Assembly: GCA_009767595.1 (NCBI GenBank)
Contig: VSDK01023571.1
Span: 56,073 to 120,072, forward strand
Origin: Symbiodinium kawagutii
Lineage: Eukaryota; Sar; Dinophyceae; Suessiales; Symbiodiniaceae
Length of the DNA stretch: 64,000 nucleotides
Reading direction: 5' to 3'
Part shown: positions 54,103 to 64,000 of the stretch, piece after piece
Numbering within the stretch: position 1 is the stretch's first letter
Layout: every line of letters begins with the position of its first letter
Translations under genes and position numbers: made by a program
Notes under the pieces: generated by a model
Told to the model about the DNA's origin: nothing
Database searches by the model: none
The model's input: only the letters and a program-made list of their open reading frames with translations

Positions 54103-56410
54103 CTCAGCACAAATCGGTGAGGTGCGGTATGAACTTCTACCGATTCAGCTCAATCTTTGCTCCATTTTTGTTTCCCTTAGCACATGATCACAGAATGACG
54201 ATCGATAGTTGCAATTGCTTGCGCACATGTAGGTACACATATCTTGCATTGCGGTAAAGACTATGAACAAATCTTGTTTATTGTACTTATTTATTTACTT
54301 ATTCATTTATTTATTCATTTATTCAGTTGTTCATTTACTTATCTGAGCTATCTATTTATTTCATCCTATCTTCATCTGATGTGTGCGTCTGTTGCGCGTA
54401 CAATGATATAAGCACATGCATTCACATATCGAGATGTACACATCTTCAAGTGTGCACATGTTGCAAAATCTGTTCAAATGAAGATACGGTAGACATATAT
54501 TCATAGGGTATGGGGTTGCTGTTGAATTATGTGGACAAAACATTTGCCAAAAACCAAGCAGCCGTTGAGTTTTGACTTGTGAAAGCTCCACGTGGTTTGG
54601 AGTAGCCAAAGGACCCTGGATAAGATCCTTGATCACCTGAGCCACTGTAGCGACATACTCAAATATCCTGGAACTTTTGCTCATCCAGCTTGGAACGGAA
54701 CAGGATTTCTGTCGCCCACATGAGCTGCTCTTTGCGACATCTCAGCAGATACTGCAAACAGTAAGACAGATGTATCAATATGTAACACAATAATAAGATT
54801 TGAACAAAATCCGTGATACTTCTTGGTACCAGGAAAGAACACTATTTACTTTGGGGCAAACATGCAAAGATAATGATTATATCTGGGAAATGTGTTGGTA
54901 CACTCTTGCAGCACCGACTTTTGCGTTGAGCTCTTATCGTCTGACTGAAGATCAACAAGACTAGTCCAACTCAAATACGGCAATTCGCTGCTGCAACTGA
55001 ATGAAAATCAATCTTTGAAAGCAGTTGCGCAATGGGCACGAACATGTGCTCCCTAGGACTTAAACAATACATGTGACCACTTCAGAAGCTAGACCCATGC
55101 AGCAATGCAAATCAATGCAATCGCACATTGCAATGGCACATCCCATGGGAGGGTCCTTCAGGATTGTGGACACCTGCTGGTAGGTGCCCTTGTAAGATCA
55201 GCTTGTGCAATACCTCATCGCAGTTCGCATGCACGCTGGCTCCAACCAGCAAAGCAGTGCCAGGGGTCCCGGCTGGATGTGCACTTGGTTCTTACCTCAA
55301 ATGAGCCCAGTCCAAGTGCAAGCATTAGTTTTCAGGTGTGTTTTGCAAATTGCCGTTTTTGACTTCCGATAGCTGGAGCACAGGACTCCAGAGATTCATG
55401 ATTTGCGCGTCTCTTGTGGCTGCGGCTCAGCTGCCAAAACCCTTTCACATGACTACTTCTTGTGTTGGCAGCTGCCACCCTCCCTTTTATGAGTCATCTT
55501 AAACGCTGGTGGACCCATTGCTTTATCCATTTGGAGGCCTCGATGTTACATTTCCTTGCGGGGGACTGTCGAGTACAGAAATGTCTGAGCCAAACACTCC
55601 AGCTGAGGACTGCCCCTGCACACCCTTCTGATTTCGTATAATAAGCAACTAAGTCTACTGCCGCCTGAGTGCTTATCAGGCTTATCATGTAAGGGACTTA
55701 TTATGCGAGTTTGTTGTTTAGCAACTTCGTGACAGGAAAAAGTGCACATAAGTCGAGGATTTGGCAACCTTCTCTCTGCTTAGCATTCCCCTGCATTGAA
55801 GTCGTCTGACAACACCGGCTTTCTCAAGTTCAAAACATCTTCATTGCACCGACTGATGGCAAAGCTTGCTAGCGCTGCTGTTGACACTTGTGTTGGACGT
55901 CACCTTCGCCCTTTCATTGCACCTAGCGTGAGTCTAGGTATTGCATTCCCGTCCATCCTTCTTTTTCAATCTTCTATTTCTGAACTGATCATTCAAGCCG
56001 CTGACGAAGTTCTGCTTTCTTTGATTCCTGTGCTGCTTCTCGGGGATAGCAACATTTTCCCCGCTTGCAAATGTCGACCGCGTGCTGAAATTCGAACGTG
56101 ACCACAACATCCCAACTATTGGGAATCTATTCCCACTTTTTGTGCCTTCTTTGTGAAAATCTATCGTCGTCGCCATTCTGGTGAGTTTTTGAGAGGCTCC
56201 CGGCTCCCGCTATGAATTTGGAATGGGGAGATTGGTGCTTTGCATCGATGCTGCTAAGCATTGCTTAGCTTCATCTCAGGGGAGGACAAGCGCATACACA
56301 CTTTGGCAGTCTGCTGGTTGAAACCTTCGCTGAATTTTGGTTTCAAGCTTGGTATGGGCATGTTTTCCTTGTCTCAGCTGGCCCAGCATTGCCGTGTAAA
56401 CGGCCCTTGG

Positions 56411-56498
56411 ACCAGTGACGACCAGTGACGACCGGTGACGACCAGTGACGACCGGTGACGACCGGTGATGACCGTGACGACCGGTGACGACCGGTGAC
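56411..56498. repeat. 10-base tandem repeat, unit ACCRGTGACG
   Basis: Nine copies, one shortened to nine bases, alternating ACCAGTGACG and ACCGGTGACG. Confidence 0.92.
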
Positions 56499-56515
56499 CT
56501 CCTGAAGGACCAGCG

Positions 56516-56592
56516 GATGCAAGGCCTCAGCTGCCTGAGCTTCGTACCCAGCTTTTTCGGAGCTGTGACGTTCGAAGCTGAGGCCTTGCATC
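56516..56592. repeat. 17-base perfect inverted repeat with 43-base loop
   Basis: GATGCAAGGCCTCAGCT at 56516-56532 and its exact reverse complement at 56576-56592. A second weaker pair (AGCTTCG/CGAAGCT) lies inside, partly offset. Confidence 0.95.
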
Positions 56593-59224
56593 TTAGAGGA
56601 CGCCAACTCATTGATAGTTCCCCTTAGAAGGGACCCATTGTATGACATTCGGTCTCCCCAAAAAAAAAGGTGCCAACTGCCAAGTTGTTTACCAAGTGCC
56701 CAGCTTGACTGACAGCAGTTTTCCCACCCTCCTGCGCGATGCTGCACCCTCAAAGCATCCAACTGGATACATTCAGATCAAGTGTCACAAACAAAGATGC
56801 AAAACCGATTGGCTGCATACTTTTAGTTCTGCCCGGAGTCATGACCATCATGACAGGCAAACCGCAATGCACTGTACCCAGAGCTCCTCAACGTCAAGTC
56901 CTGCGCGCTGAAAAGATGTCCAGGCTATCGGAATCTGTTCGACATGGCCAAGTGATTAGTGACTTCGATAGACAAACTCGGACAAGTACTGAAACAAGTT
57001 CCATATCCAGTGACAGCAAGCGAGGCTGTACATCAAATCGGAGCAGGGGCATACACATACACAAATGTTGTTACATTGCATTGAATCATATTTCATGCCA
57101 GTACGCCGCTGGGTTACCTACATACATGCCTAGTCACTTACCAACAAACTGGCTCCCGCGCTGACATACTTAGTCATATATCTGTTACATGGATCCCGTT
57201 CAATACATACTCCCTTTTGTAATTTCTTAATCTTTCTTAAATACTTACACCACATACTTAGAAACGTAGAAGTGAAGTACATACATCCGTGGAAGGTTTC
57301 CCACTGGAAATAGGAAGACCGGAATCGAAAGTAGCTTCATGTTTCACGCCGAAGTGACGCGCAAGTTCCAGTACAGGAAACGCTTCGGGGAAAGCATCTG
57401 CACGGGCCCCTTGCAGGATTGCTGCGGTGCGCATGCTTTTGGTCGAAGGATAATGATATTGCAAAGCAATGGCGGAAGGATCAATTTATCAATTCAATTC
57501 AATTCAAATTCAATCGAATCTGACTATTCAATCTATTCCTGTCCTTGTTCCTGCGCGGCGCGCTGTCAACTCAACCTCTATTGGCCCAAAAAAACCCAGG
57601 GACACTCGACTATGCCTTCCACAAACGTCCAAGAAATACTGCAGGTGTGGGTGACAATACTTCTCCGGGTTCTGATGCACACCGGTCCTATCAGGCCGAG
57701 TTCACTTGCAAAGCGAAACACGACCATGGCCTTAAAGTACAAAGTACATTTTTGCGTTGCAAATCCACCGAACTTGCCTCCTACCCAAGTGATGCAGTGA
57801 CATAACGGACCCCTTTCTCCAGTAGGTAGAATTATTTTGAGTTCCTGGCAGCCAACGCAACGCCAATGAACCTGAAAAGGATCAAACTGTCAGATTCTGC
57901 CAGGGGTTCTGTCGGCACTCTCTGGAGCTGCCCTTGATTCTCAGCATCGGCTGATCTCACTTTGCTGCAGGTTCACCCGTACAAGCGCCAAACAGAGGTT
58001 TAAGTTGCCAGTCAAACAGCCATACTTCCAGGCACTGCTAGGCCCTTTTCTTAGCAAAGACTGGGTCAAAGTTCAGTGCCATGCCTGAGAGTTTCCGACA
58101 TGGCTTATTCGGTCTCCGGTACCATCCCGTCTTTGCTTACGTAAAACTTTGACATGTTCATTGAAAAGATTTGAAAAGTTGTGGTTTCTTCATGTGCCAA
58201 ATTGACAAATGTGGCTTGATGCTTTGCGAGAAACCACACCTTCAACAAGAAGAGTCGAGAGAATGCTTCCCCGTGCTATAACTCCATGCACAAGATTTCA
58301 CAACGGCCAGAAGGCACTAGAGCCGCAAGACCATGCCATGCGAGCAGAATCTCCAAGCAGGATTTCCCAATTCAAGTCTGCTGCATGCCTTTCCCAATTG
58401 ACGGATCTTGTCATTTCTTTCACTTGCCATCAATCCGTCGGGTCTCTCATTTTCAGCTCAAGACCACCTGCACAAGATTGGCTGGGTGCAAAAAGATGAA
58501 ACAATGACCCTGTTCTCAACGCATAGATCAGCACTAAAGGCTTCAGGATTCGAACAACGCTGTTGTCTGCACGTGGGGGCAAACTGCGGCTTTGAATACG
58601 AGTACCTGGCATTTTTGCAGATCGCAACGCACGTCTTTGGATGAACAAGTGAGACATACCGTGCAAACCCAACTAAAACAGTCGAGAAGGTCCACAAGTG
58701 CACTTTGGCACAGGCCAAATCTTCGGCCAAGACATACTGCCCCGCAAGACGCTCTTGTTTCAGGCTTTTGACAGATGCCGTATGCCCTCTCCAGTACTAC
58801 ATCCTGCAGTACATCATCCGAAACTGGGCCGCAGGCCCGAAGCCCAGACATATGACAAATATGATCCATTACAAATCGCCGTGATCAATTTTGGTACGAC
58901 CTCCTCGTTCATCCAATTCAATGTCCTCAGTCAAATCCATCAGTTGTAAATAGCAAATTTTAACAAATTTCATCAAAATCTATCTGACAAACGCACATTA
59001 CGATTTGTTTAATACTTTACACAAGCGGCACAGTTCTGACAAAAGTTAAAACAGCAAGGGATGATCGCAGCAGACAAGACTCGTCGTCATCCTCCTCAAG
59101 CATTGCACCTGTCCGTGACAGGAAGCGCTGAGGAAGGCACTTTAAGACGCATAAGCACAATGAAAAAACAAACACACCCCTTCACGGGCTGGAAGAACAA
59201 GTCAGTCAGTCATGTCAGTCCAAC

Positions 59225-59950
59225 CTTTCTTTTTGAGAAAACTGTCCGTGACCCAGAACTGCAAGGCGTTCATGCAAAAGGGCGTTGCGATCATCGCAAC
59301 CAGCAGCTTCAAGTTCGGGCTAGCCGCAAACCTCCGGTGGCCACTTGGCTGAGAGGGTTCAGATGAAGGACCTGCACCTGAGGGCTCCTAAAATTTGACT
59401 GACTGATCTGCCGAAAGGCGGTGCCAAAGCAAGTCGTGCTAAGATGAGCAGTGGAGAATGCCCCACGGCCATGAATACTACCATCAGAACTTTCCTTAGC
59501 ACATGCACACACGGTGAAGCTCTCATGCAAAATATGAAAATGATCAATCTACAGGCAAAAAAAAAGAACAAAAGCATCTGAGATCCCTGAGGCCAAATGG
59601 CATGGAACTTACAATCACCAGCCACACGGCCAGTTGCTTGACGTACTTCCTCAGCTCCGGGACAGGCTCACTTCAAACAGTTGAACCAACAGGAACCAGA
59701 AATTATTTGCCGGTCCCCCTCTGCCAAAGCATATGTAAGCCCCGTAGAAACTAGAAACAAACGGTGGCCATAACTGCATCAGTGCGGCGATGACGACGAC
59801 GGACGACGGACGACGACGACCGACAACAACCACAACGACAATCACGACGACAACTACGACCACGACCACGACCTCAAGCACAACCACAGCCACAACCACA
59901 ACAGCAACAACCGCTGCAACAGCAACAACAGCAACAACAGCAACAGCAGC

Positions 59951-60009
<59 letters not shown>

Positions 60010-63000
60010 CGGCGAAGAATCTCTACAGTCTATAACCCATGGTTCCTCCAGGGTTCTTGCAAATCTTTTCTGTTGTTTATCATGTCATCTTGATGTTCTG
60101 GAACAGGGGTTCGTTTCCTACTCTTGGGATGGCTCAGGTGTCACGCCAAGCTCCATGATTTGATCATTTGGGCTATATATTTTGCCGTGGCGTTGGCGCG
60201 ATCGGTCGGTGTGGCTCAACAGTTTGCCAAGGGAACTTGGAGTCGCTTGCTTTGCGTTGAGCATGTGGTTTTGATGTGTTGAGCATGTCCAAAAGAAGTT
60301 TCAAGGGCCAATGGATCCAATGGCAAACCATAATCAGGGTCACAATTTAGCGAATGCGTTGGCAATGTCCTTCAACAAAATTCAGAATCTGACATCGCCA
60401 ATGTCCAGTTCGATGCAAATTTGGGTTGGCATGTGCCTGAGAGATGCGCATGCAAGGCGTTCCCGGATGCTTTGACAAAAATTAGTTCCTGCCCACAGTG
60501 AAATTTGAAAACGTAGTGGCAAACCAATATATAGTGAAAGGGGAACAGCATTCAGACAATGCGCTGCACACTTTTCAAAGCAACGAGATGCAAAATTCTC
60601 ATTGCTGGGACATTTAATTACCCTGATCACTCAATAGGAACAGGTCTTGCGATTCCCTTCATTGAATTCTTCATGAAACATACAGTTTTGCAGGGGCGGG
60701 ACATTTGATGACCTTGATCTCTCAATGAGAACGGGTCTTCTCATATTCCGCTTATTGAATTCTTCATGAAACAAATAGTTTTGCGGGGGTGCGGCATGTT
60801 GTTACATTGATGATTCAAGAGGAGCGAGTCTCCTGGCAGTACCCGTTTTCAAGTCTTCATGAACATAGAATGTGTGGTTGGTAACCCCTGTCACCCCTTT
60901 ATAGTCGTGGGGCGTAGCGCACGTGCTGCGGGTAATCTTAGCGCTGGAATCCCGCAATGGCATGTTTAGAGTTAGAGGGCAGCTGCAGCTTGTAGCAAGT
61001 TCACAGGACTGCTAGACAAAAGTTGGTTACGAACACGCGTCCACCACACACACCCTTTAGAAAAACTTTGTTATACCAAAACTCAATTTATGTGCCTTTC
61101 TATGCCTTTCTAGCTGGCTTTCGTAGCACGTGGACCCCAAAAAAAACACCGATTGAATTTAACTACAGTAGTGATGTCTTTTTAATGTGTGTTTGAAAAT
61201 ATGATTTCACTATGAATGTATGGTTGTTTTCTTGTCAGGAACCTGATTTACAAAATTCGGCAGGATTTGGCTTAGATGCTAACAGGAGTCCGAGGAGACC
61301 CTAGCTGCGATGGGTGGATTGTAAACTGTCCTATTTATTTGCTGTCCTGTTTATTGTAAACCAATTGACTTGCTATCTTGCAAGATTTGCCTATACTAAG
61401 TACACTGTCAATGTTTGTCATAGTACTGTCACTAGTCTTCTGAAAACTGTTTCTTATTATCATGTTGCCACAGCCAGGACCATGGGCAGCAGGCTCATAG
61501 TAATCACTAGGCCCCTCGATGCTCATGAAATCATGAAATCAAAAGCATCCGTCCAGAAATCAGCAGCAGATTCAATGTTTTCTTTGCTTAAATTGGATGG
61601 CACAAAAAACGTGAAGCATCTGGCATGGTCGAACGGGGGTTGTGTCTGTGCGTGTGGCACTTGTGACCAAAAAAAGCATAGCTCGGGGCAGCTTTCGGAA
61701 TGCCAAAGCTTGTATGACGTTGGACCTACTGGTCACTGTCGACATCTTCTCTTCAAGGCTTGTGGGGAGTCCAAGAGCACAATCTGAAGGAAGTTCCTCT
61801 CTGAGGCTTTGGAAGTCCTTGCTGATGCTTTTTGGAGGTTCCGCCTTCATTGGAGAGGTTCCTCTCTAGAGAACTTACATGGCGAACTAAGGACCACTTA
61901 CATGGTCTATGTCTATGCGAGTCTCAGATAGGAAACAATGGAATTCCATCTAAAGGAAGATCCGTTAAGCGTGGATCCTTCGCAACCTTTTCTTTATGTG
62001 TTCCTTGCTACCTCGCAAAATCATGAGCCTTACACCAGGCTCATCCCATCGCTGGTCGGAGGCCATCAAATCAATGCTTACTGCGTCACAGAAGTGCACA
62101 ACACATCGCTTTCCACCCTTCTCTATTCATTGGCTCAAGTTCCAGAGTGCTACTGAGGTATGCAAATAGGTAGTGCAAAAGGTATTCTATAAGCAGCTTA
62201 GTAGGGCCAAGCTTCCCCGCATCAGTGTTTCCATTCACTCGATATTCTCCGGTCTTAAAGTCGTCTGCCTTCGAAAGTTGAAATCAAAACGAAAACAGTG
62301 ACAAGGATGAGAAAACCGAAACCGACGACCATGACGGGGCAACAGCAAAAACAAGAACCACATATCCCCTGTGTTCAGAACTGATACACTTCCTCCGGGA
62401 TGGTTCGGCCTGCTCTGGAATCATTGATTGAATCAACCTGTGCCGCAAAGGGTGCGAAGCTGTCAGAGTTGGGATTTTGCTTCGCACTCTCCGAATCTGA
62501 CATCGATGCACCTTCCAGACAACTGAAGGAGAAGGTAGGTCACGCCAACACCAAAGGTGCAGTCGACGACGATATTTATCCAATACCTGAGTAACAAAGT
62601 CTTGCGGGAAAGATAAGCCAAAAAAGGATTTGAAGAACTAAAGCAAAGAAGTAAACTTGCACATGTGAATCTAAACCAGTTTGGAGATTTAAAGCACATC
62701 GCATGCTGCAAGGCATGTTGGAGGTCGCTGAGCCTTAGGGCCCAACCAGTCACATTCATCCCCACCGCTCGTCTCGAATTGATGTTCGAGTCTCATCCTC
62801 TGAACATGAGCTTTAAATCCAAACTTGTCATGTCAATGTGCTACGTAATGCACATAAATATAGGCCCAGGAGCGCAAAGAGGAGGTTGAGAATGTGAATC
62901 CACCCTGCACCTGTGCACCATGTGAAAGACGTCAAAAACACGAAGCAAATGAACGCATTGAAACCCAAGTAGGCATCAAGCACCTATCAGCTGCTTCGAT

Positions 63001-63055
63001 GCATCCATGAGGAACTCGAAAAAATCACGACCGTCGTGGAATTGAGACCATTTGA
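59225..63055 (-). CDS. STIMATE/TMEM110-family membrane protein
   Basis: Minus exons: about 63011-63026 upward (FFEFLMDASKQLIG; 5' end unclear), 62835-62910 (GAGWIHILNLLFALL to RST), about 62512-62586 (YWINIVVDCTFGVGVTYLLL), 59613-59649 (KYVKQLAVWLVI), about 59405-59494 (KVLMVVFMAVGHS, then LARLALAPP) and 59225-59319 (NLKLLVAMIATPFCMNALQF, WVTDSFLKKK). They match, in order, the D-x-SKQ-x-IGA, (G)H-x2-N, IN-x3-D-x2-(I/F)G, W-x2-Q-x3-W and P-x3-NA-x2-FW-x2-D-x-FL blocks of the family. Human STIMATE is an ER membrane protein that supports STIM-gated calcium entry; fungal and plant relatives are vacuolar or ER membrane proteins. Donors include GT and one GA (62834). Residual exons (around WESL-x-FGEYG and the N-terminus) were not fixed. 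Confidence 0.82.
59788..60010. repeat. trinucleotide repeat (ACG then ACA/CAA)n
   Basis: GACGAC units followed by about 25 CAA units, within the large STIMATE intron. Gives false poly-threonine and poly-valine frames. Confidence 0.95.
60020..62450. other. large intron of the STIMATE-like gene
   Basis: No exon of the family recognised. A minus frame at about 62267-62380 (CGSCFCCCPVMVVGFGF, then a hydrophobic run ending ISTFEGRRL stop) is Cys-rich then hydrophobic and might be an unrelated small exon. A plus frame at 61314-61787 lacks motifs. Confidence 0.4.
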
Positions 63056-63313
63056 GCAACAAAGCCTGTGGCGTATAGGGATAGGCGCCATCATACATGT
63101 AGAAGTATATGGGTGTGCATGTGTTTGCGTGCAGCAAGTACCAACTGAAAGCAAGGGCCCCAGCCACCAGGGGCCAAGCGAACAAAGCTGCGTCTTGGTT
63201 GATCTGCAGATACCTACTGCTTGATCACATGTCCCGCTCCCTGGATGCCTTTCTCCAGTTCGAGGCGGAGCTGGTGCACACCATCGTTACCACGATGAGA
63301 ATTTCAAAAAAAT

Positions 63314-63339
63314 TTATATATATATATATATATATCTAC

Positions 63340-63382
<43 letters not shown>

Positions 63383-63412
63383 GATAGATAGATAGATAGA
63401 TAGAGAGAGATA
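63314..63412. repeat. TA and GATA microsatellite
   Basis: (TA)n at 63314-63335 then (GATA)n to about 63412, directly abutting the candidate LTR. Confidence 0.95.
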
Positions 63413-63593
63413 TGTTAAGATACACTGTTTTACAATGTACATGGCAGAGTTGTACAATACCACAGCGCATACACAAAGCCTCAACAATGGCTTTGGCTCA
63501 AGGACAAAAAGAACAGAGTCACAAGTGCGTGCAGGGACAATTGAGTGACAATCAGGGATACAAGGATCATACAAAGAACAGTTGAACTTTACA
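63413..63593 (+). repeat. candidate 5' LTR
   Basis: Begins TGTTAAGATA right after the GATA run and ends CTTTACA just before the primer site. The right edge is well supported by the primer site. The left edge is inferred from the TG start, and the second LTR is outside the window. Confidence 0.6.
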
Positions 63594-63605
63594 TGGTAGC
63601 GGAGC
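63594..63605 (+). promoter_or_regulatory. primer-binding site, initiator-Met type
   Basis: TGGTAGCGGAGC, close to the common copia primer site TGGTATCAGAGC complementary to the 3' end of initiator tRNA-Met. Confidence 0.75.
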
Positions 63606-63740
63606 AAGGAACCTGGTAACGACAATACCGGGGGAGCTCCACGCTACAACACTGCGCCACAATATAACACACCACTACAACAAGAGAGAGTGCCTTGACC
63701 CTACAACAGGAGAGCACTGCAGCAACAAGACAACAACACA

Positions 63741-64000
63741 ATGGCAGAAGATCCACCACAAGAAGTGGACCCAGCACAACAACTTGGAGCAGCAAGCAGA
63801 TACAAGCTCAGACCACCGATCTACAATGGCGACTACGGTCAATTCGAGGAATGGCAATTCAAGTTCAATGCCTTCCTAGGACTACAAGACCCTGACTTCC
63901 CTCGACTCTTGGAAGCATCACAAACAGCACAACAAGAGCTGACAGAAGCACAACTACGAGCAGCAGCAACAACAATAGAGGAAGGAGAAAAACACATCAG
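63741..64000 (+). CDS. gag N-terminus of the second element
   Basis: ATG at 63741 opens a frame that stays open to the window end (about 86 codons). It reads MAEDPPQEVDPAQQLGA, then RPPIYNGDYGQFEEW, FKFNAFLGLQDPDF, then a Gln/Ala-rich helix. The YNGDY-x2-FEEW-x-FK-x-NAFLGL block is the usual N-terminal capsid signature of dinoflagellate copia gag proteins as I know them. It would form the particle. Frame and codon use look intact, in contrast with the broken element at 10.6-19.4 kb. It would be missed in an open-frame list because it has no stop in the window. Confidence 0.8.
   Translation, partial: MAEDPPQEVDPAQQLGAASRYKLRPPIYNGDYGQFEEWQFKFNAFLGLQDPDFPRLLEASQTAQQELTEAQLRAAATTIEEGEKHI

Larger units (their letters stand above)
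54103..59224. other. stretch without a confident gene
   Basis: A minus frame at 57300-57440 (LQGARADAFPEAFPVLELARHFG, read in parts) is mildly coding but unrecognised. Contains ATTT-type microsatellite DNA (about 54275-54360), a 10-base array (56411-56498) and a hairpin (56516-56592). More exons of the STIMATE-like gene could lie near 59 kb. Confidence 0.35.
63413..64000 (+). mobile_element. second Ty1/copia-type element, 5' part
   Basis: A candidate LTR, a classical primer site and a gag start occur in the expected order and spacing on the plus strand and run off the window end. Opposite in orientation to every host gene here. Confidence 0.75.

Noticed and set aside
1..64000. tRNA, rRNA or snRNA genes
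   Set aside because: No cloverleaf with A/B boxes, no rRNA-like conserved blocks and no snRNA motif were noticed by eye. A tRNAscan/Infernal run would be needed to exclude them.

Overview
The window looks like nuclear DNA of a dinoflagellate, most plausibly a Symbiodiniaceae-like alga. This is inferred from several signs. Recognisable eukaryotic genes are cut into tiny exons (26-100 bases). Many introns start with GC or GA instead of GT and end in AG followed by G. Every host gene I can orient lies on the minus strand. Minisatellites and microsatellites are abundant, and Ty1/copia elements of dinoflagellate type are present. There are two assembly gaps (31706-32045 and 43200-43229).

Layout, all host genes on the minus strand. 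62-2271: two exons of a CCCH-type zinc-finger protein. 3562-4485: intronless TFIIS-like elongation factor. About 6.56-6.74 kb and 8.05-8.27 kb: orphan coding exons. 10644-19397: a complete but frame-broken 8.74 kb copia element with 150-base LTRs, target duplication CTAAG, primer site, gag, zinc knuckle, protease, a C5-methyltransferase-like domain, integrase, reverse transcriptase and RNase H. 21151-23227: transaldolase in microexons, its 3' end not found. 23843-24730: DUF1295 membrane protein. 25670-26113: small one-helix membrane protein. 27.86-29.2 kb: unidentified multi-exon membrane protein. 33.1-33.75 kb: unidentified coding exons. 36589-39624: bestrophin-family anion channel in about twelve exons. 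42216-43803: isoprenylcysteine carboxyl methyltransferase (ICMT). 52837-54102: intronless NAD-dependent epimerase/dehydratase. 59225-63055: STIMATE/TMEM110-family membrane protein. At 63413-64000 a second copia-type element starts on the plus strand: LTR, classical initiator-Met-like primer site and gag start, running off the end.

The stretches between genes hold mostly tandem repeats: GTAC-rich DNA with a 50-base palindrome, TCCG/CATC and GATA arrays, a 24-base and a 13-base minisatellite on either side of the large gap, AAGTGN hexamers, and a recurring class of short arrays with a 10-base unit whose sequences are unrelated.

The genes do not form one pathway. They are ordinary housekeeping and membrane functions (transcription elongation, pentose phosphate metabolism, prenyl-protein methylation, anion conductance, ER/plasma-membrane calcium signalling) in a same-strand array, as is typical of dinoflagellate chromosomes. 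Splice sites were assigned by eye from reading frame plus protein-family conservation. No search was run, so exon ends should be treated as proposals.
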